DNA from: Chloroflexota bacterium
GTDB lineage: Bacteria; Chloroflexota; Limnocylindria; Limnocylindrales; CSP1-4
Direction: 5' to 3'
NCBI GenBank assembly: GCA_016191425.1
Contig: JACPOR010000015.1
Location: 19,956 to 83,955 of the forward strand
Length of the DNA: 64,000 nucleotides
In this document: piece by piece, positions 32,966 through 41,366 of the stretch
Numbering within the stretch: the stretch's first letter is position 1
How the letters are laid out: each line of letters starts with the position of its first letter
Program-made: the position numbers and the translations under genes
The notes under the pieces: generated by a model
What the model was told of the DNA's origin: nothing
Database searches by the model: none
The model's input: the letters and a program-made list of their open reading frames with translations, nothing else

Positions 32966-33485
32966 TATTGATACCACTCCAACTGTTCAGAACGACCAAA
33001 CGACCATCGTGTCGATCATCGCTGACCTGCATGACATGATCGCCGGGTTCCGCTGCGCGGGGACCGGGCGCATGGTCAAGGCCGGAGTCAGCATGACCCA
33101 CATGCATGTCATGTGGCTGCTCGATCATCACGGGGACCTGCACATGGGCCAGCTGGCAGAACTCGTGGATGTCTCCATGAGCAACGCGACCGGCATCGTG
33201 GATCGCATGGAGGAACGTGGGCTCGTCGAGCGGGTTCGTGTTCCCAACGATCGTCGCGTCGTCCTGGTGCGCCTGACTCCCGCGGGCGTGCAGGCGATCG
33301 AGACCATGGAGGCGATCAAGCAGGATCGCGTCCGCGGCATCCTCGGGCGACTCGAGGCGTCACAGCTCACGCGCGTTGCTGCCGCCCTCTCGGATCTCCG
33401 GCAGGCAGTCCTCGCAGAATTGGGTCCCGACTACGGGTCGGGTCACGGCCATCCCAACCAGGTCATCGCAACAGAGAGGAATTAG
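32958..33485 (+). CDS. MarR-family transcriptional regulator
   Basis: 175 residues with the MarR winged helix: TIVSIIADLHDMIAGFR (dimer helix), MTHMHVMWLLDHHGDLHMGQ, LAELVDVSMSNATGIVDRME (recognition helix) and VPNDRRVVLVRLTPAG (wing with DxRxxxLxLT pattern). It lies 6 bases before a DHA2 multidrug-type exporter, the classical arrangement of a drug-responsive repressor with its pump. No Shine-Dalgarno precedes ATG 32958, and a leaderless or short-leader start is likely. Confidence 0.9.
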   Translation: MGTIDTTPTVQNDQTTIVSIIADLHDMIAGFRCAGTGRMVKAGVSMTHMHVMWLLDHHGDLHMGQLAELVDVSMSNATGIVDRMEERGLVERVRVPNDRRVVLVRLTPAGVQAIETMEAIKQDRVRGILGRLEASQLTRVAAALSDLRQAVLAELGPDYGSGHGHPNQVIATERN

Positions 33486-33491
33486 CGTCCC

Positions 33492-35216
33492 ATGGAATCG
33501 TTCCCCGCCGAGACCGGCGTGCGCGAACCCACCCTCGCCGAGGACCCGGCGCTCGGCCTCACCCAGCGTGCCAAGCTTGAGATTCTCGGCGCGGTCCTGC
33601 TCGGGCTCTTCCTGGTTGCCCTCGACCAGACCATCGTCGGTACGGCCCTGCCGAAGATCGTCACCGCCCTCGGCGGCAACGACCTCTACACGTGGGTCGT
33701 CACGATCTACCTGCTCACGAGCACCATCACGGTGCCGTTCTACGGCAAGCTGTCCGACATCTACGGCCGCCGGCCGATGCTGATGATCGGCATCTCCCTC
33801 TTCCTGGTTGGTTCGGCACTATCCGGCCTCAGCCAGGAGATGTGGCAGCTCATCCTCTTCCGCGGCATCCAGGGTCTGGGCGCCGGCGCCCTCTTCCCGA
33901 TCGCGCTCGCGGTCATCGGCGACCTCTTCACACCGGCCGAGCGCGGCAAGTATCAAGGCCTCTTCGGGGCGGTTTTCGGAATCTCGTTCCTGATCGGACC
34001 CGGCCTCGGCGGCTTCCTCACTGATAACGTGGGCTGGCACTGGATCTTCTTCGTCAATATCCCGATCGGCATCGTCAGCCTGGCCGTGATCTGGCGGCTC
34101 CTGCCGACGATCAAGCGCAGCGATGCCTCCCGAAACCTCGACTACCTCGGTGCGATCATCTTCACGATCGGCATCGGCTTCCTTCTGGTCGGCCTGACGA
34201 ACAAACAGACCGGCGACTGGGGCGACTGGTTCGTGGGCGGCTTCATCTTGATCGGGCTCGCCCTGAGCGCGTTGTTCGTCCTTGCCGAATCACGGGCCAG
34301 GGAGCCGATCGTCCCGCTCGACCTCTGGCGCAACCGAACCTACGTGTCGTCGATCCTCTCCACGTTCTTCGTCAGCTTCGGGTTCTTCGGCGCGATCATC
34401 TTCCTGCCCCGCTGGTTCCAGGTCGTCCGGCACGAGTCGGCAACGAGTTCGGGCTATCTGATCTTCCCGATGCTGATCGGCCTGATCGGCAGTTCGATCG
34501 TGGCCGGTGCCCTCGTCTCCCGGACCGGCAGGTACAAGGCCATCGTGCTCAGCGGTCTCGTCTCGATGACAGCCGGGATTGCCCTGATGACCCAACTGCG
34601 GGCGGACACGGAATACCCGGCCCTCTTCCTGTGGATGTTCGTGGCCGGTCTCGGCATCGGCCCAACGCTGTCGGTGTTCACGATCATCGTCCAGAATGCG
34701 GTGCCCTTCTCGAAACTGGGTGTGGCGACGAGCAATCTCACGTTCTTCCGCCAGATCGGCGGGTCCGTCGGGCTCGCGATCGCCGGGACCCTGTTCGGGC
34801 AGGCGCTCACCGATCAGCTTCCGGCGCAGACCAACAAGGTCTTCGATTCCATGGCGGCAGCCGCACCCGCCGGCGCCGGCCCGCAGATCCAGCAGTTCCA
34901 GGCCGCCTTCAACCAGGCGATCACATCAGGCCAGGGCATCGACCTGAACAACCAGACCGGCGTTGGCCAGAGCTTTGGTGAGGCGATCCTGGGCCAGGTG
35001 CCGGCCGCCTTCCAGGGCTTCTTCCAGCCCTTCGTCCCGCAGTTCGATGGGGCCTTCAACAGCGCGATGAGCCTGGCCATCGCCCAGACCTTCTGGCTGG
35101 GCGTCGGGGCCACGGTCCTCGGCCTGGTGGCCGCCGTGTTCATGCGCGAGCTGCCCCTCCGGCGGTCTCACAGCCCCGAACAGGCGGAGGCCGGCGCCTC
35201 GGTCGGCACCATCTGA
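33492..35216 (+). CDS. MFS exporter, DHA2 (EmrB/QacA) family
   Basis: 574 residues with about 14 membrane helices. LFLVALDQTIVGTALPKIVT (motif with Asp in helix 1), GKLSDIYGRRPMLMIG (loop 2-3 MFS signature), RGIQGLGAGALFPIALAVIG and GPGLGGFLTDNVGWHWIFFVNIPIG (antiporter motif C) identify drug:H+ antiporters of the 14-helix family. A Gln-rich loop precedes the last helix. It probably exports a toxic compound sensed by the MarR protein encoded just upstream, with which it forms an operon ending in a hairpin. Confidence 0.92.
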   Translation: MESFPAETGVREPTLAEDPALGLTQRAKLEILGAVLLGLFLVALDQTIVGTALPKIVTALGGNDLYTWVVTIYLLTSTITVPFYGKLSDIYGRRPMLMIGISLFLVGSALSGLSQEMWQLILFRGIQGLGAGALFPIALAVIGDLFTPAERGKYQGLFGAVFGISFLIGPGLGGFLTDNVGWHWIFFVNIPIGIVSLAVIWRLLPTIKRSDASRNLDYLGAIIFTIGIGFLLVGLTNKQTGDWGDWFVGGFILIGLALSALFVLAESRAREPIVPLDLWRNRTYVSSILSTFFVSFGFFGAIIFLPRWFQVVRHESATSSGYLIFPMLIGLIGSSIVAGALVSRTGRYKAIVLSGLVSMTAGIALMTQLRADTEYPALFLWMFVAGLGIGPTLSVFTIIVQNAVPFSKLGVATSNLTFFRQIGGSVGLAIAGTLFGQALTDQLPAQTNKVFDSMAAAAPAGAGPQIQQFQAAFNQAITSGQGIDLNNQTGVGQSFGEAILGQVPAAFQGFFQPFVPQFDGAFNSAMSLAIAQTFWLGVGATVLGLVAAVFMRELPLRRSHSPEQAEAGASVGTI

Positions 35217-35239
35217 TCCACCCACCTTCCGCAACCACG

Positions 35240-35270
35240 CGACCCTGTCGTCCTAAGCGCGACAGGGTCG
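35240..35270 (+). terminator. Terminator hairpin after the MFS gene
   Basis: CGACCCTGTCG (35240-35250) and CGACAGGGTCG (35260-35270) form a perfect 11-base-pair stem with a 9-base loop, 23 bases after the stop codon. Confidence 0.75.
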
Positions 35271-35285
35271 TGTTCGTGCCTGCGC

Positions 35286-35291
35286 TACGCT
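35286..35291 (+). promoter_or_regulatory. Leaderless -10 element for the Rieske gene (TACGCT)
   Basis: TACGCT ends 7 bases before ATG 35299; no Shine-Dalgarno. Confidence 0.55.
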
Positions 35292-35298
35292 GGCCGGC

Positions 35299-35790
35299 AT
35301 GATCCACGATCGGGTCGTCGTGGCGCCGTTCCCGAAGGATCTCGCTGTCATCGGCAGCGACGAGGCGTCGTGGTTGCCCCTGCTTGCTGTCGCCGAACTG
35401 CCGGCCGGCGCGATGCGCCGGGTGACTCATGGCGACCTTGACCTGCTTGTCGCCCACACGACGGCGGGCATCGTGGTGGTGGACGACCGCTGCCCGCACA
35501 TGGCCGCGCCGCTGAGTCTCGGCGAGCTGGATGGATGCGTGGTCGCCTGCCCCCTCCACGAGGGTCGCTTCGACCTCGCCACGGGCAACCCCGTGCAGAT
35601 GCCCACGACGGGCGGACTCGACGCGGATGGTCGATACCACCCAGTCTGGACGCCCGGGGGCCATGAGGCCAAGGTGGACGTCCCGGGCAGAAAGGCCCAG
35701 GCACGGCGGATCACCCGCGTGCGCCGGTTCCGGTACTACCCGGCTCGAATAGCCAATGGCACCATCGAGGCTGCCGTCCCGGTCGGCTGA
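35299..35790 (+). CDS. Rieske [2Fe-2S] domain protein
   Basis: 163 residues. Cluster ligands are C65 and H67 in DDRCPHMAAPL and C84 and H87 in VACPLHEGRFDL, the bacterial Rieske ferredoxin or dioxygenase-ferredoxin pattern. LPAGAMRRVTHGDLDLLVAH forms the preceding sheet. The C-terminal 50 residues are basic and unusual. It has no membrane helix, so it is a soluble electron carrier or a regulatory subunit; no oxygenase gene is nearby. Its partner is unknown. Confidence 0.87.
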   Translation: MIHDRVVVAPFPKDLAVIGSDEASWLPLLAVAELPAGAMRRVTHGDLDLLVAHTTAGIVVVDDRCPHMAAPLSLGELDGCVVACPLHEGRFDLATGNPVQMPTTGGLDADGRYHPVWTPGGHEAKVDVPGRKAQARRITRVRRFRYYPARIANGTIEAAVPVG

Positions 35791-35796
35791 CTCGAT

Positions 35797-35890
35797 CCCG
35801 CGCCGGGTTCTGCCACTCCCGCGCCGGGTTCTGCCACTCCCGCGCCGGATCGCACTCCGCCGCCGGATCACACTCCCCTGCCGGATCAGC
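35797..35890. repeat. 21-base tandem repeat between converging Rieske and LOG genes
   Basis: CCCGCGCCGGGTTCTGCCACT occurs at 35797 and 35818, then GCCGGATCGCACTCC-like variants follow. The last GCCGGATCA contains the stop codon of the LOG-family gene. Confidence 0.85.
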
Positions 35891-36683
35891 GGTTGGGATC
35901 GTCCGGCCTCCGGCGCGCCGCACGCTTGAAGATCTCCACGACCTCGCCGGGGTCATCGGTCACGACGATCAGGTCCATGTCGCCAGGCTCGATCATGCCT
36001 TCGGCGAGCAGGCGAGCGCGAAGCCAGTCGATCAGGCCGGCGTAGAACTCGGTCCCCACGAGGATCAACGGGAAGTGCCGGATCTTGCCCGTCTGGATCA
36101 GCGTCAACGCCTCGAACAGCTCGTCCATCGTCCCGAACCCGCCGGGCAGGATCACGAACCCGTCGGCGTACTTGACGAACATCGTCTTGCGGGCGAAGAA
36201 GTAGCGGAACTCCACGGTCAGGTCGATGTACGGGTTGACGTGCTGCTCTTGGGGCAGCTCGATGTTGCAGCCGACCGAGAGTCCCCCGCCATCCTGACAG
36301 CCCCGATTCGCCGCCTCCATGACCCCCGGGCCGCCGCCCGTGATGATGGCGTAGCCCTCGAGCGCGAGGCGGCGACCGATCTCACGCGCCGTCGCGTAGA
36401 TCGCAGATTCAGGATCCACGCGCGCGGATCCGAACACGGTGATGGCCGGGCCCACGGCCGCGAGCGCGTCGAACCCCTCGACGAACTCGGACAGGATCCG
36501 CAACGCTCGCCACGGGTCGGTATTGAGGAACGCCGGACGCTCTGATTGCTCCAGGAGCTTTCGATCCGCGGTCATCGTCGGATCGCCGTCAATCATCCGG
36601 GCCGCGGCCCGAGGGCCGATCGTCAGGCGTCCGCTGCGGCGTTGCCTACTGACGGGTTCACCGGGACGATCGCGACTGGACAC
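35886..36683 (-). CDS. LOG-family (Rossmann-fold nucleotide-binding, TIGR00730) protein
   Basis: 265 residues. ITVFGSARVDPESAIYATAR, GGGPGVMEAANRGCQDGG and ILPGGFGTMDELFEALTLIQ are the LOG signatures; family members cleave nucleoside 5'-monophosphates to base and ribose 5-phosphate (cytokinin-activating type) or are uncharacterised. GGAGG lies 6 bases before GTG 36683, supporting the long start with about 35 basic residues before the fold. A later ATG (36596) would give a typical shorter protein. It is divergent from the small membrane protein gene. Confidence 0.88.
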   Translation of the reverse strand: MSSRDRPGEPVSRQRRSGRLTIGPRAAARMIDGDPTMTADRKLLEQSERPAFLNTDPWRALRILSEFVEGFDALAAVGPAITVFGSARVDPESAIYATAREIGRRLALEGYAIITGGGPGVMEAANRGCQDGGGLSVGCNIELPQEQHVNPYIDLTVEFRYFFARKTMFVKYADGFVILPGGFGTMDELFEALTLIQTGKIRHFPLILVGTEFYAGLIDWLRARLLAEGMIEPGDMDLIVVTDDPGEVVEIFKRAARRRPDDPNR

Positions 36684-36724
36684 GCTGAGCCTCCGACGTT
36701 GGCACTTGAACTGGGCGACGATGG

Positions 36725-36730
36725 CATCCT
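36725..36730. promoter_or_regulatory. Overlapping divergent -10 elements
   Basis: CATCCT ends 6 bases before ATG 36737 on the plus strand; its minus-strand neighbour TAGGAT (36731-36726) can serve the LOG gene, whose start then lies about 35 bases into the transcript. Confidence 0.4.
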
Positions 36731-36736
36731 ACGCCG

Positions 36737-36982
36737 ATGAGCGACGCTTCCACGACCTCTGGATCCGAGCCGAAACCGCCGTCCCCTCGACCGCCCACCC
36801 GGTCGCCGCTCCGGCTCGTTCTCGCGGCAGCGATGGTCCTCGCCGGCGCGATCTGGATGCTCCAGGGGCTCGGCGTCTTGAGGGCCGGCGACAGCTTCAT
36901 GATCGGTGATCCCACTTGGACAGTGATCGGCGGTGCCTTCGTCATCGTCGGCGGCATCACCGCCTTCCGCGCCAGGCGGTAG
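36737..36982 (+). CDS. Small two-helix membrane protein
   Basis: 81 residues: a Ser/Pro-rich N-terminus, helix 1 (LVLAAAMVLAGAIWMLQGLG), a short loop VLRAGDSFMIGDPTW, and helix 2 (TVIGGAFVIVGGITAF). The IWxLQGxGxL then SFMxGDPxW pattern is common in uncharacterised actinobacterial and Chloroflexota proteins. No function known. Confidence 0.75.
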   Translation: MSDASTTSGSEPKPPSPRPPTRSPLRLVLAAAMVLAGAIWMLQGLGVLRAGDSFMIGDPTWTVIGGAFVIVGGITAFRARR

Positions 36983-36989
36983 GGCTGGG

Positions 36990-37122
36990 CCGGGCCGGGC
37001 CGTGGCGCGAGGCGCGCCGCGTCAGGCGCGTCGCTCAGGGCGCCGCCAGGCGCGTCGGTCAGGGCGCGAGGCGCGCCGCGCGAGGCGCGCCGCGTCAGGC
37101 GCATCGGTCAGGGCGCCGCCAG
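36990..37122. repeat. Degenerate GC-rich repeats including copies of the ArsC-like gene 3' end
   Basis: GCGCGAGGCGCGCCGCG and TCAGGGCGCCGCCAGG-like units alternate. TCAGGGCGCCGCCAG at 37108 is the end of the minus-strand gene including its stop codon, and near-copies stand at about 37035 and 37058. Confidence 0.75.
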
Positions 37123-37455
37123 CAGCGTCTTCCAGGCACCTTCATCCCGACCTGCCGCAACGCCGTGCCCGACGCGGACCAGGGGCAGCTTGAGGAGCCG
37201 CTGGTCGACCAGCAAGCGGGCTGCCAGCTCGTCGGTCGTCATTCGGATGTATCCAAGGCCGGCGTCCGCCCAGGCGCGACCGCCGGTATCGGCAACGGCC
37301 AGCGGACCGAGGCGATCGAGGAAGCGGCGCAATTCGCCGGCGGCGATCGGCTTGCGACGCAGGTCGACGAACTGGATCGAGAGGCGACGTTCCCTGAAGA
37401 ACCGGAGGGCGGCGCGCGTGTCGGACGAGTCCTCGCGGCCGAAGACCTGGATCAC
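37108..37455 (-). CDS. ArsC/Spx-fold protein lacking the active cysteine
   Basis: 115 residues of the ArsC/Spx thioredoxin-like family: MIQVFGREDSSDTRAALRFF, LSIQFVDLRRKPIAAGELRR, LLVDQRLLKLPLVRVG. In the family the first loop is NPxCSTCRKAL; here it is GREDSSDTRAAL, with serines and no cysteine anywhere in the protein. It cannot act as arsenate reductase or thiol oxidoreductase by the usual chemistry. An Spx-like role in binding or regulation is possible. GTG start; divergent from the ACT protein gene. Confidence 0.75.
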   Translation of the reverse strand: MIQVFGREDSSDTRAALRFFRERRLSIQFVDLRRKPIAAGELRRFLDRLGPLAVADTGGRAWADAGLGYIRMTTDELAARLLVDQRLLKLPLVRVGHGVAAGRDEGAWKTLLAAP

Positions 37456-37555
37456 CGAAAGAACCCGGAATTCGCGCGCGCAGCACGCACCGTCGACAGG
37501 AGCATCGGGCGAAGGGTAGCGGGTCGGCTACCATCAGCGACACAGGAGGTGCTCG

Positions 37556-37819
37556 GTGTCGGTCTGGTTCACGGTCCAGCTTGACGATCAACCTGGCTCA
37601 CTCGCGCGCGTGGCGACGGCACTCGGCGAGCGTTCGGTGAATATCACCGGCATCGTCGGCGTGGCCGAGGACACCGACGGGGCTCTGATGCTGACGACCT
37701 CGAACCCGGTCGCGACGCGGCAGGCCTTCGAGGCGCTGGGTCTGGCGTTCGAGGAGCACGAAGCGTCCGACGGGATCGATCGGCACCAGATGAGCGTCTC
37801 CGACCTGCGCGCCCGCTGA
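37556..37819 (+). CDS. Single ACT-domain protein
   Basis: 87 residues: FTVQLDDQPGSLARVATALG, ERSVNITGIVGVAEDTDGAL and MLTTSNPVATRQAFEALGL are the beta-alpha-beta-beta-alpha-beta ACT fold with the DxPG loop that binds amino acids. CAGGAGG lies 6-7 bases before the GTG, and a TACCAT -10-like hexamer stands at 37529-37534. It lies 16 bases ahead of the next gene, so the two probably form a sensor pair. Ligand unknown. Confidence 0.85.
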   Translation: MSVWFTVQLDDQPGSLARVATALGERSVNITGIVGVAEDTDGALMLTTSNPVATRQAFEALGLAFEEHEASDGIDRHQMSVSDLRAR

Positions 37820-37835
37820 TCCGAAGTCGAATTTC

Positions 37836-38576
37836 ATGGCACGACGGACGACGCTCCCGTTCACGGTCGCGGCCCGGGCAATCGTCGACGATCCCGTCAC
37901 CGCGATCCCGGCGCTCGTGCAACGCCTCGGGGCGGCCGGTGGCGTGCTCCGGACACTGTCCACGGTTCGACGCATGGATGCCGACTCCACGGTCGCCGCC
38001 GATGACATCGTTGAGGCCCCTTCCGGCAACGCGCTCGCCGTCGTGGCGGGTGCCGTCGAGATCGAAATCGAGGTCCAGGGCCTCGACGAGGAACGCCTCG
38101 TCCGCACGCTGCATGCGACGCCCGGCGTCCGGGCCCATCGCCTGACCCGGGCCCTCGATCGGATCTTTGGGAAACGCGTGATCGTCATCGGCGGCGGTGC
38201 CCAGGTGGCCCAGGTGGCTCTTGGTGCCGTGAGCGAAGCCGATCGCCACAACCTGCGGGGCGAACGCATCTCCGTGGACACCATCGCCCTCGTGGGCGAA
38301 AAGGAGATCGCGGCGGCCGTCCGTGCCGTGGCCGACCTGCCGCGCGCCCGCCTGCTCGTCCTCGCCGGATCCATCATGGGCGGTGATATCTCGGTGGCGG
38401 CCCGCGAGCTCCGGGAACAGGGCATCCCGGTCATCTGCCTCAACATGGTCGGTTCGATCACCGACGTCGCGGATCTCGTCGTCAGCGATCCTGTCCAGGC
38501 GGGCACCATGGCCGTGATGGCAGTCGCCGACACGGCGACGTTCGACCTCGCGCGCCAGCGCGGTCGACGCTACTGA
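37836..38576 (+). CDS. DUF5612-like protein paired with an ACT domain
   Basis: 246 residues. No catalytic motif is recognised. VLRTLSTVRRMDADST, RVIVIGGGAQVAQVALGAVS, LLVLAGSIMGGDISVAARE and PVICLNMVGSITDVADLVVS then DPVQAGTMAVMAVADTA form an alpha/beta pattern that I associate with archaeal ACT-plus-DUF5612 proteins. In those the two parts are fused; here they are separate adjacent genes. The likely role is sensing of an amino acid or related metabolite, but this is inference. The identification is from memory of the sequence pattern and is moderate. Confidence 0.6.
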   Translation: MARRTTLPFTVAARAIVDDPVTAIPALVQRLGAAGGVLRTLSTVRRMDADSTVAADDIVEAPSGNALAVVAGAVEIEIEVQGLDEERLVRTLHATPGVRAHRLTRALDRIFGKRVIVIGGGAQVAQVALGAVSEADRHNLRGERISVDTIALVGEKEIAAAVRAVADLPRARLLVLAGSIMGGDISVAARELREQGIPVICLNMVGSITDVADLVVSDPVQAGTMAVMAVADTATFDLARQRGRRY

Positions 38577-38590
38577 ACCGGGCAGCGGGC

Positions 38591-39502
38591 ATGCCGATGC
38601 GCGTCGCGACCTGGAACGTCAACTCGCTCAAGGCCCGGATGGACGCGGTTCAGGCCTGGCTGGAGAAGGTCCAACCCGACGTCCTCCTCATGCAGGAGAC
38701 AAAGCTGTCCGATGCCGACGCGCCGTTCATGCCGTTCCGAATGCTCGGCTATGACCTCGTCCATCACGGCGAAGGGCGATGGAACGGCGTGGCCATCGCC
38801 AGTCGTGTCGGTGCGGATGACATCGTGACGAACTTCGGCGATGGACCGGTCCGGGACAGTTCCTCCGGCACGGCGGTCGCCGTCTCGGAGGAGGACTTCG
38901 ACCCGTTGGATGAGGCACGGATGGTCTCCGCGATCTGCGGCGGCGTCAGGGTCATATCGCTCTATGCGCCGAATGGCCGCGTCGTCGGCTCCCCGTTCTA
39001 CGACGGCAAGCTCCGCTGGTTCGAGCGCCTGTCCCGATGGCTGGAAGAGACGCAGACACCGGACGGGGCGCTCGTCCTGGGGGGCGACTTCAACGTCACG
39101 CCGGCGGACGACGATGTCTGGGACCCGGTCGCCGTCCATGGCGGAACGCACGTGTCCGAGGCGGAGCGGGACGCCCTTTCACGGCTGCGTGGCTGGGGCC
39201 TCGAGGATGCCTACCGTCGCGTCCAGCAGGCACCGGGTCGGTTCTCATGGTGGGACTACCGGGCGGGCATGTTCCACCGCAACGAGGGCATGCGGATCGA
39301 CCTCCTGTACGCGACGCGATCGGTGGCCTCGCGGGTGATCTGGGCCGAGATCGATCGGGAGGCTCGCAAGGGTCCACCGACCCCGTCGGATCACGCGCCT
39401 GTCGTCATCGACCTCGATGGGCCGGGGCACCCGTTCGATCCCGGCTGGACCGGCGCCATCGAGCGCATTGCCGCCCGGACCAGGCCGCGCCCGCGCGTCT
39501 GA
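38591..39502 (+). CDS. xthA: Exodeoxyribonuclease III / AP endonuclease
   Basis: 303 residues of the ExoIII family: RVATWNVNSLKARMDAVQAW, LLMQETKLSD with the metal-binding Glu, GVAIASR, SLYAPNGR, LVLGGDFNVTPADDDVWDP, FSWWDYRAGMFHRNEGMRID and TPSDHAPVVIDL with the catalytic Asp-His. It cuts DNA at abasic sites and trims 3' ends in base-excision repair. It follows the ACT pair by 14 bases. The length is about 35 residues above the Escherichia coli enzyme because of inserted loops and the C-terminal tail. Confidence 0.93.
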   Translation: MPMRVATWNVNSLKARMDAVQAWLEKVQPDVLLMQETKLSDADAPFMPFRMLGYDLVHHGEGRWNGVAIASRVGADDIVTNFGDGPVRDSSSGTAVAVSEEDFDPLDEARMVSAICGGVRVISLYAPNGRVVGSPFYDGKLRWFERLSRWLEETQTPDGALVLGGDFNVTPADDDVWDPVAVHGGTHVSEAERDALSRLRGWGLEDAYRRVQQAPGRFSWWDYRAGMFHRNEGMRIDLLYATRSVASRVIWAEIDREARKGPPTPSDHAPVVIDLDGPGHPFDPGWTGAIERIAARTRPRPRV

Positions 39503-39604
39503 CCGCCCATGCAGCCGGCGTCGACTTCCTGGACGAGCGCCGTCATCAGCGTCATCGCCGTGAGCGCATCGAGATCGCGTCGGAGGGCTGGTCCCTCGAC
39601 CGCC

Positions 39605-41299
39605 TCAGTCGAGCGAAATTCGCTCATGCCAGACCGGAACGTGGACGTCGAACCCGAGCGCCTCGACCTTCGGCCGGAGCGCCTCCTGGGCCTCCGGGTC
39701 GCCGTGGACGAGGAAGATGCGGCGCGGAAACCCCGGATCCCCCGCCTTGAGATCGGTGCCGAATCGGCCGATCCAGGCGAGCAGAGCCGGCTCGTCGGCA
39801 TGCGCCGAGAAACCGCTGATGGACCGGATCCGGCAGCGCACCTGGCGAACCTGCCCGTCCAGCTTCACCGTCCGTGCGCCCGCCTGGAGGTGGCTGCCGA
39901 GCGTGTGGCTGCCCTGGTAGCCGACGAACAGGATCGTCGCGAGCGGATCGTCGATCAGCTCGCGCAGGTGTCCGACGACACGACCGCCCGTCAGCATGCC
40001 GTTCGAGGCCACGATCATGTACGGTCGGGCGGCCTGCGCAATCTTCCGGGAGTGCTCCAGCTGGTTGGTGACGGTCTGGTTCGGGTAGTCCAGAGGCGTC
40101 TCCCCTGACCTGAAGAGGCCCGTCGTGGGCTCGTCGTACAGCTCCGGGTGGCGGCGGTAGACATCAGAGACCTTCGAGGCCATCGGGGAGTCGAGGTACA
40201 GCGGCAGCATCGGGATCTCGCCGGCATCGATCAGACGATCGAGTTCCCAGACGATGTCCTGCGTTCGACCGATCGCGAACGATGGGATCAACAGGACGCC
40301 AGCGCTCTTGTCGACCTCCCGGACGGCATCGGCCAGGACCCTCACCGCCTCGGCCGATGGTTCATGCTCGCGTCCACCGTAGGTTGATTCGACGCACAGG
40401 TAGTCTGCCCGGGTCAGGACGCTCGGATCCCGAAGGATCGGGGCGCCAGGCCGTCCGAGATCGCCGGAGAAGACGATCGTCCGCTCCGGTCCACCCTCGG
40501 TTTCCTGGACCCGCAGCCGAATGATCGCGGACCCGAGGATGTGGCCTGCATCGAGGAACGTGGCATGGATCCCCGGCGCCACCTCGATCTCCTCGTCGTA
40601 GGGCACCGGAGAGAACCTCGGCAGGACGGCAGCGGCTTCCCGCTCCGTGTAGAGCGGCGCGTCGAGGTCGATCAGGAGGTCCGGGTGGTCCGCCGCAACC
40701 AGGTCTGCCTCCGTCCTGGCTCCCGCCTGGGCCCCGCTGCTGGCTGGCTCGAGCGTCGTCTCGACGTGCTCCCCGGTACCGACGGAGCCGGTCGCGAATC
40801 GGAGGGGCGCGTACGACGCGCCCGGTGCACGGTCCAGTCCGTTGCCGCCGGGACCGCCGGCGTCTCCGTCGTCCTGCTTCTGGGCGAGGTCCAGCGCCTC
40901 GACGTACTCCCGGGCGGCAGCCTTGTCCTCCGTGATCGCCTCGCCCGGGTGACGTGCCTCCCAGCGATTGCCGCGCTTCGCGAATTCCTCCTGGAGCCGA
41001 CCGCTGTCGAGCAGAACGATCTCGGCCAGTTCCGCGGACGCCGCCGTCAGGTGAATCGGACCCGAGAAGCCCATCTTGACGGCGACCGGAAGCAGGCCGC
41101 AGTGATCCAGGTGAGCATGGGTCACGAGAATGGCATCGAGTGAACCGGGGTCAAAGCCGAGAGGGATCCGGTTTCGGACGGTCTCCGACGGGGCGCCCTG
41201 GAACATCCCGCAGTCGATGAGGATGCTGGCCCGCTCGGTCGTCAGGTGGAACCGGGAGCCGGTGACGGTGGCGGCGCCCCCGTAGAAGTGCAGGTGCAT
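39605..41299 (-). CDS. Beta-CASP metallo-beta-lactamase RNA nuclease with an insertion
   Basis: 564 residues. The MBL core has VTHAHLDHCGLLP (H61, H63, D65, H66), and the beta-CASP part has VESTYGGREH, IPSFAIGRTQDIVWEL, IVASNGMLTGGRVVGHL, and ISGFSAHADEPALLAWI with the C-terminal His. These enzymes process RNA as endonucleases or 5'-exonucleases. Between about 139 and 225 lies an extra segment of about 80 residues rich in Gly, Ala and Asp (QKQDDGDAGGPGGNGL and onwards) that is absent from typical 450-470-residue homologues. Divergent from the YczE-like gene across a repeat array; a CACACT hexamer ends 6 bases before its ATG. Confidence 0.9.
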   Translation of the reverse strand: MHLHFYGGAATVTGSRFHLTTERASILIDCGMFQGAPSETVRNRIPLGFDPGSLDAILVTHAHLDHCGLLPVAVKMGFSGPIHLTAASAELAEIVLLDSGRLQEEFAKRGNRWEARHPGEAITEDKAAAREYVEALDLAQKQDDGDAGGPGGNGLDRAPGASYAPLRFATGSVGTGEHVETTLEPASSGAQAGARTEADLVAADHPDLLIDLDAPLYTEREAAAVLPRFSPVPYDEEIEVAPGIHATFLDAGHILGSAIIRLRVQETEGGPERTIVFSGDLGRPGAPILRDPSVLTRADYLCVESTYGGREHEPSAEAVRVLADAVREVDKSAGVLLIPSFAIGRTQDIVWELDRLIDAGEIPMLPLYLDSPMASKVSDVYRRHPELYDEPTTGLFRSGETPLDYPNQTVTNQLEHSRKIAQAARPYMIVASNGMLTGGRVVGHLRELIDDPLATILFVGYQGSHTLGSHLQAGARTVKLDGQVRQVRCRIRSISGFSAHADEPALLAWIGRFGTDLKAGDPGFPRRIFLVHGDPEAQEALRPKVEALGFDVHVPVWHERISLD

Positions 41300-41366
41300 G
41301 CCGGCAGTGTGCCCCTTGATCGCAAGGCGCGCACGAATGGCGTCGCGGGATCAAGCGGACATCGGC

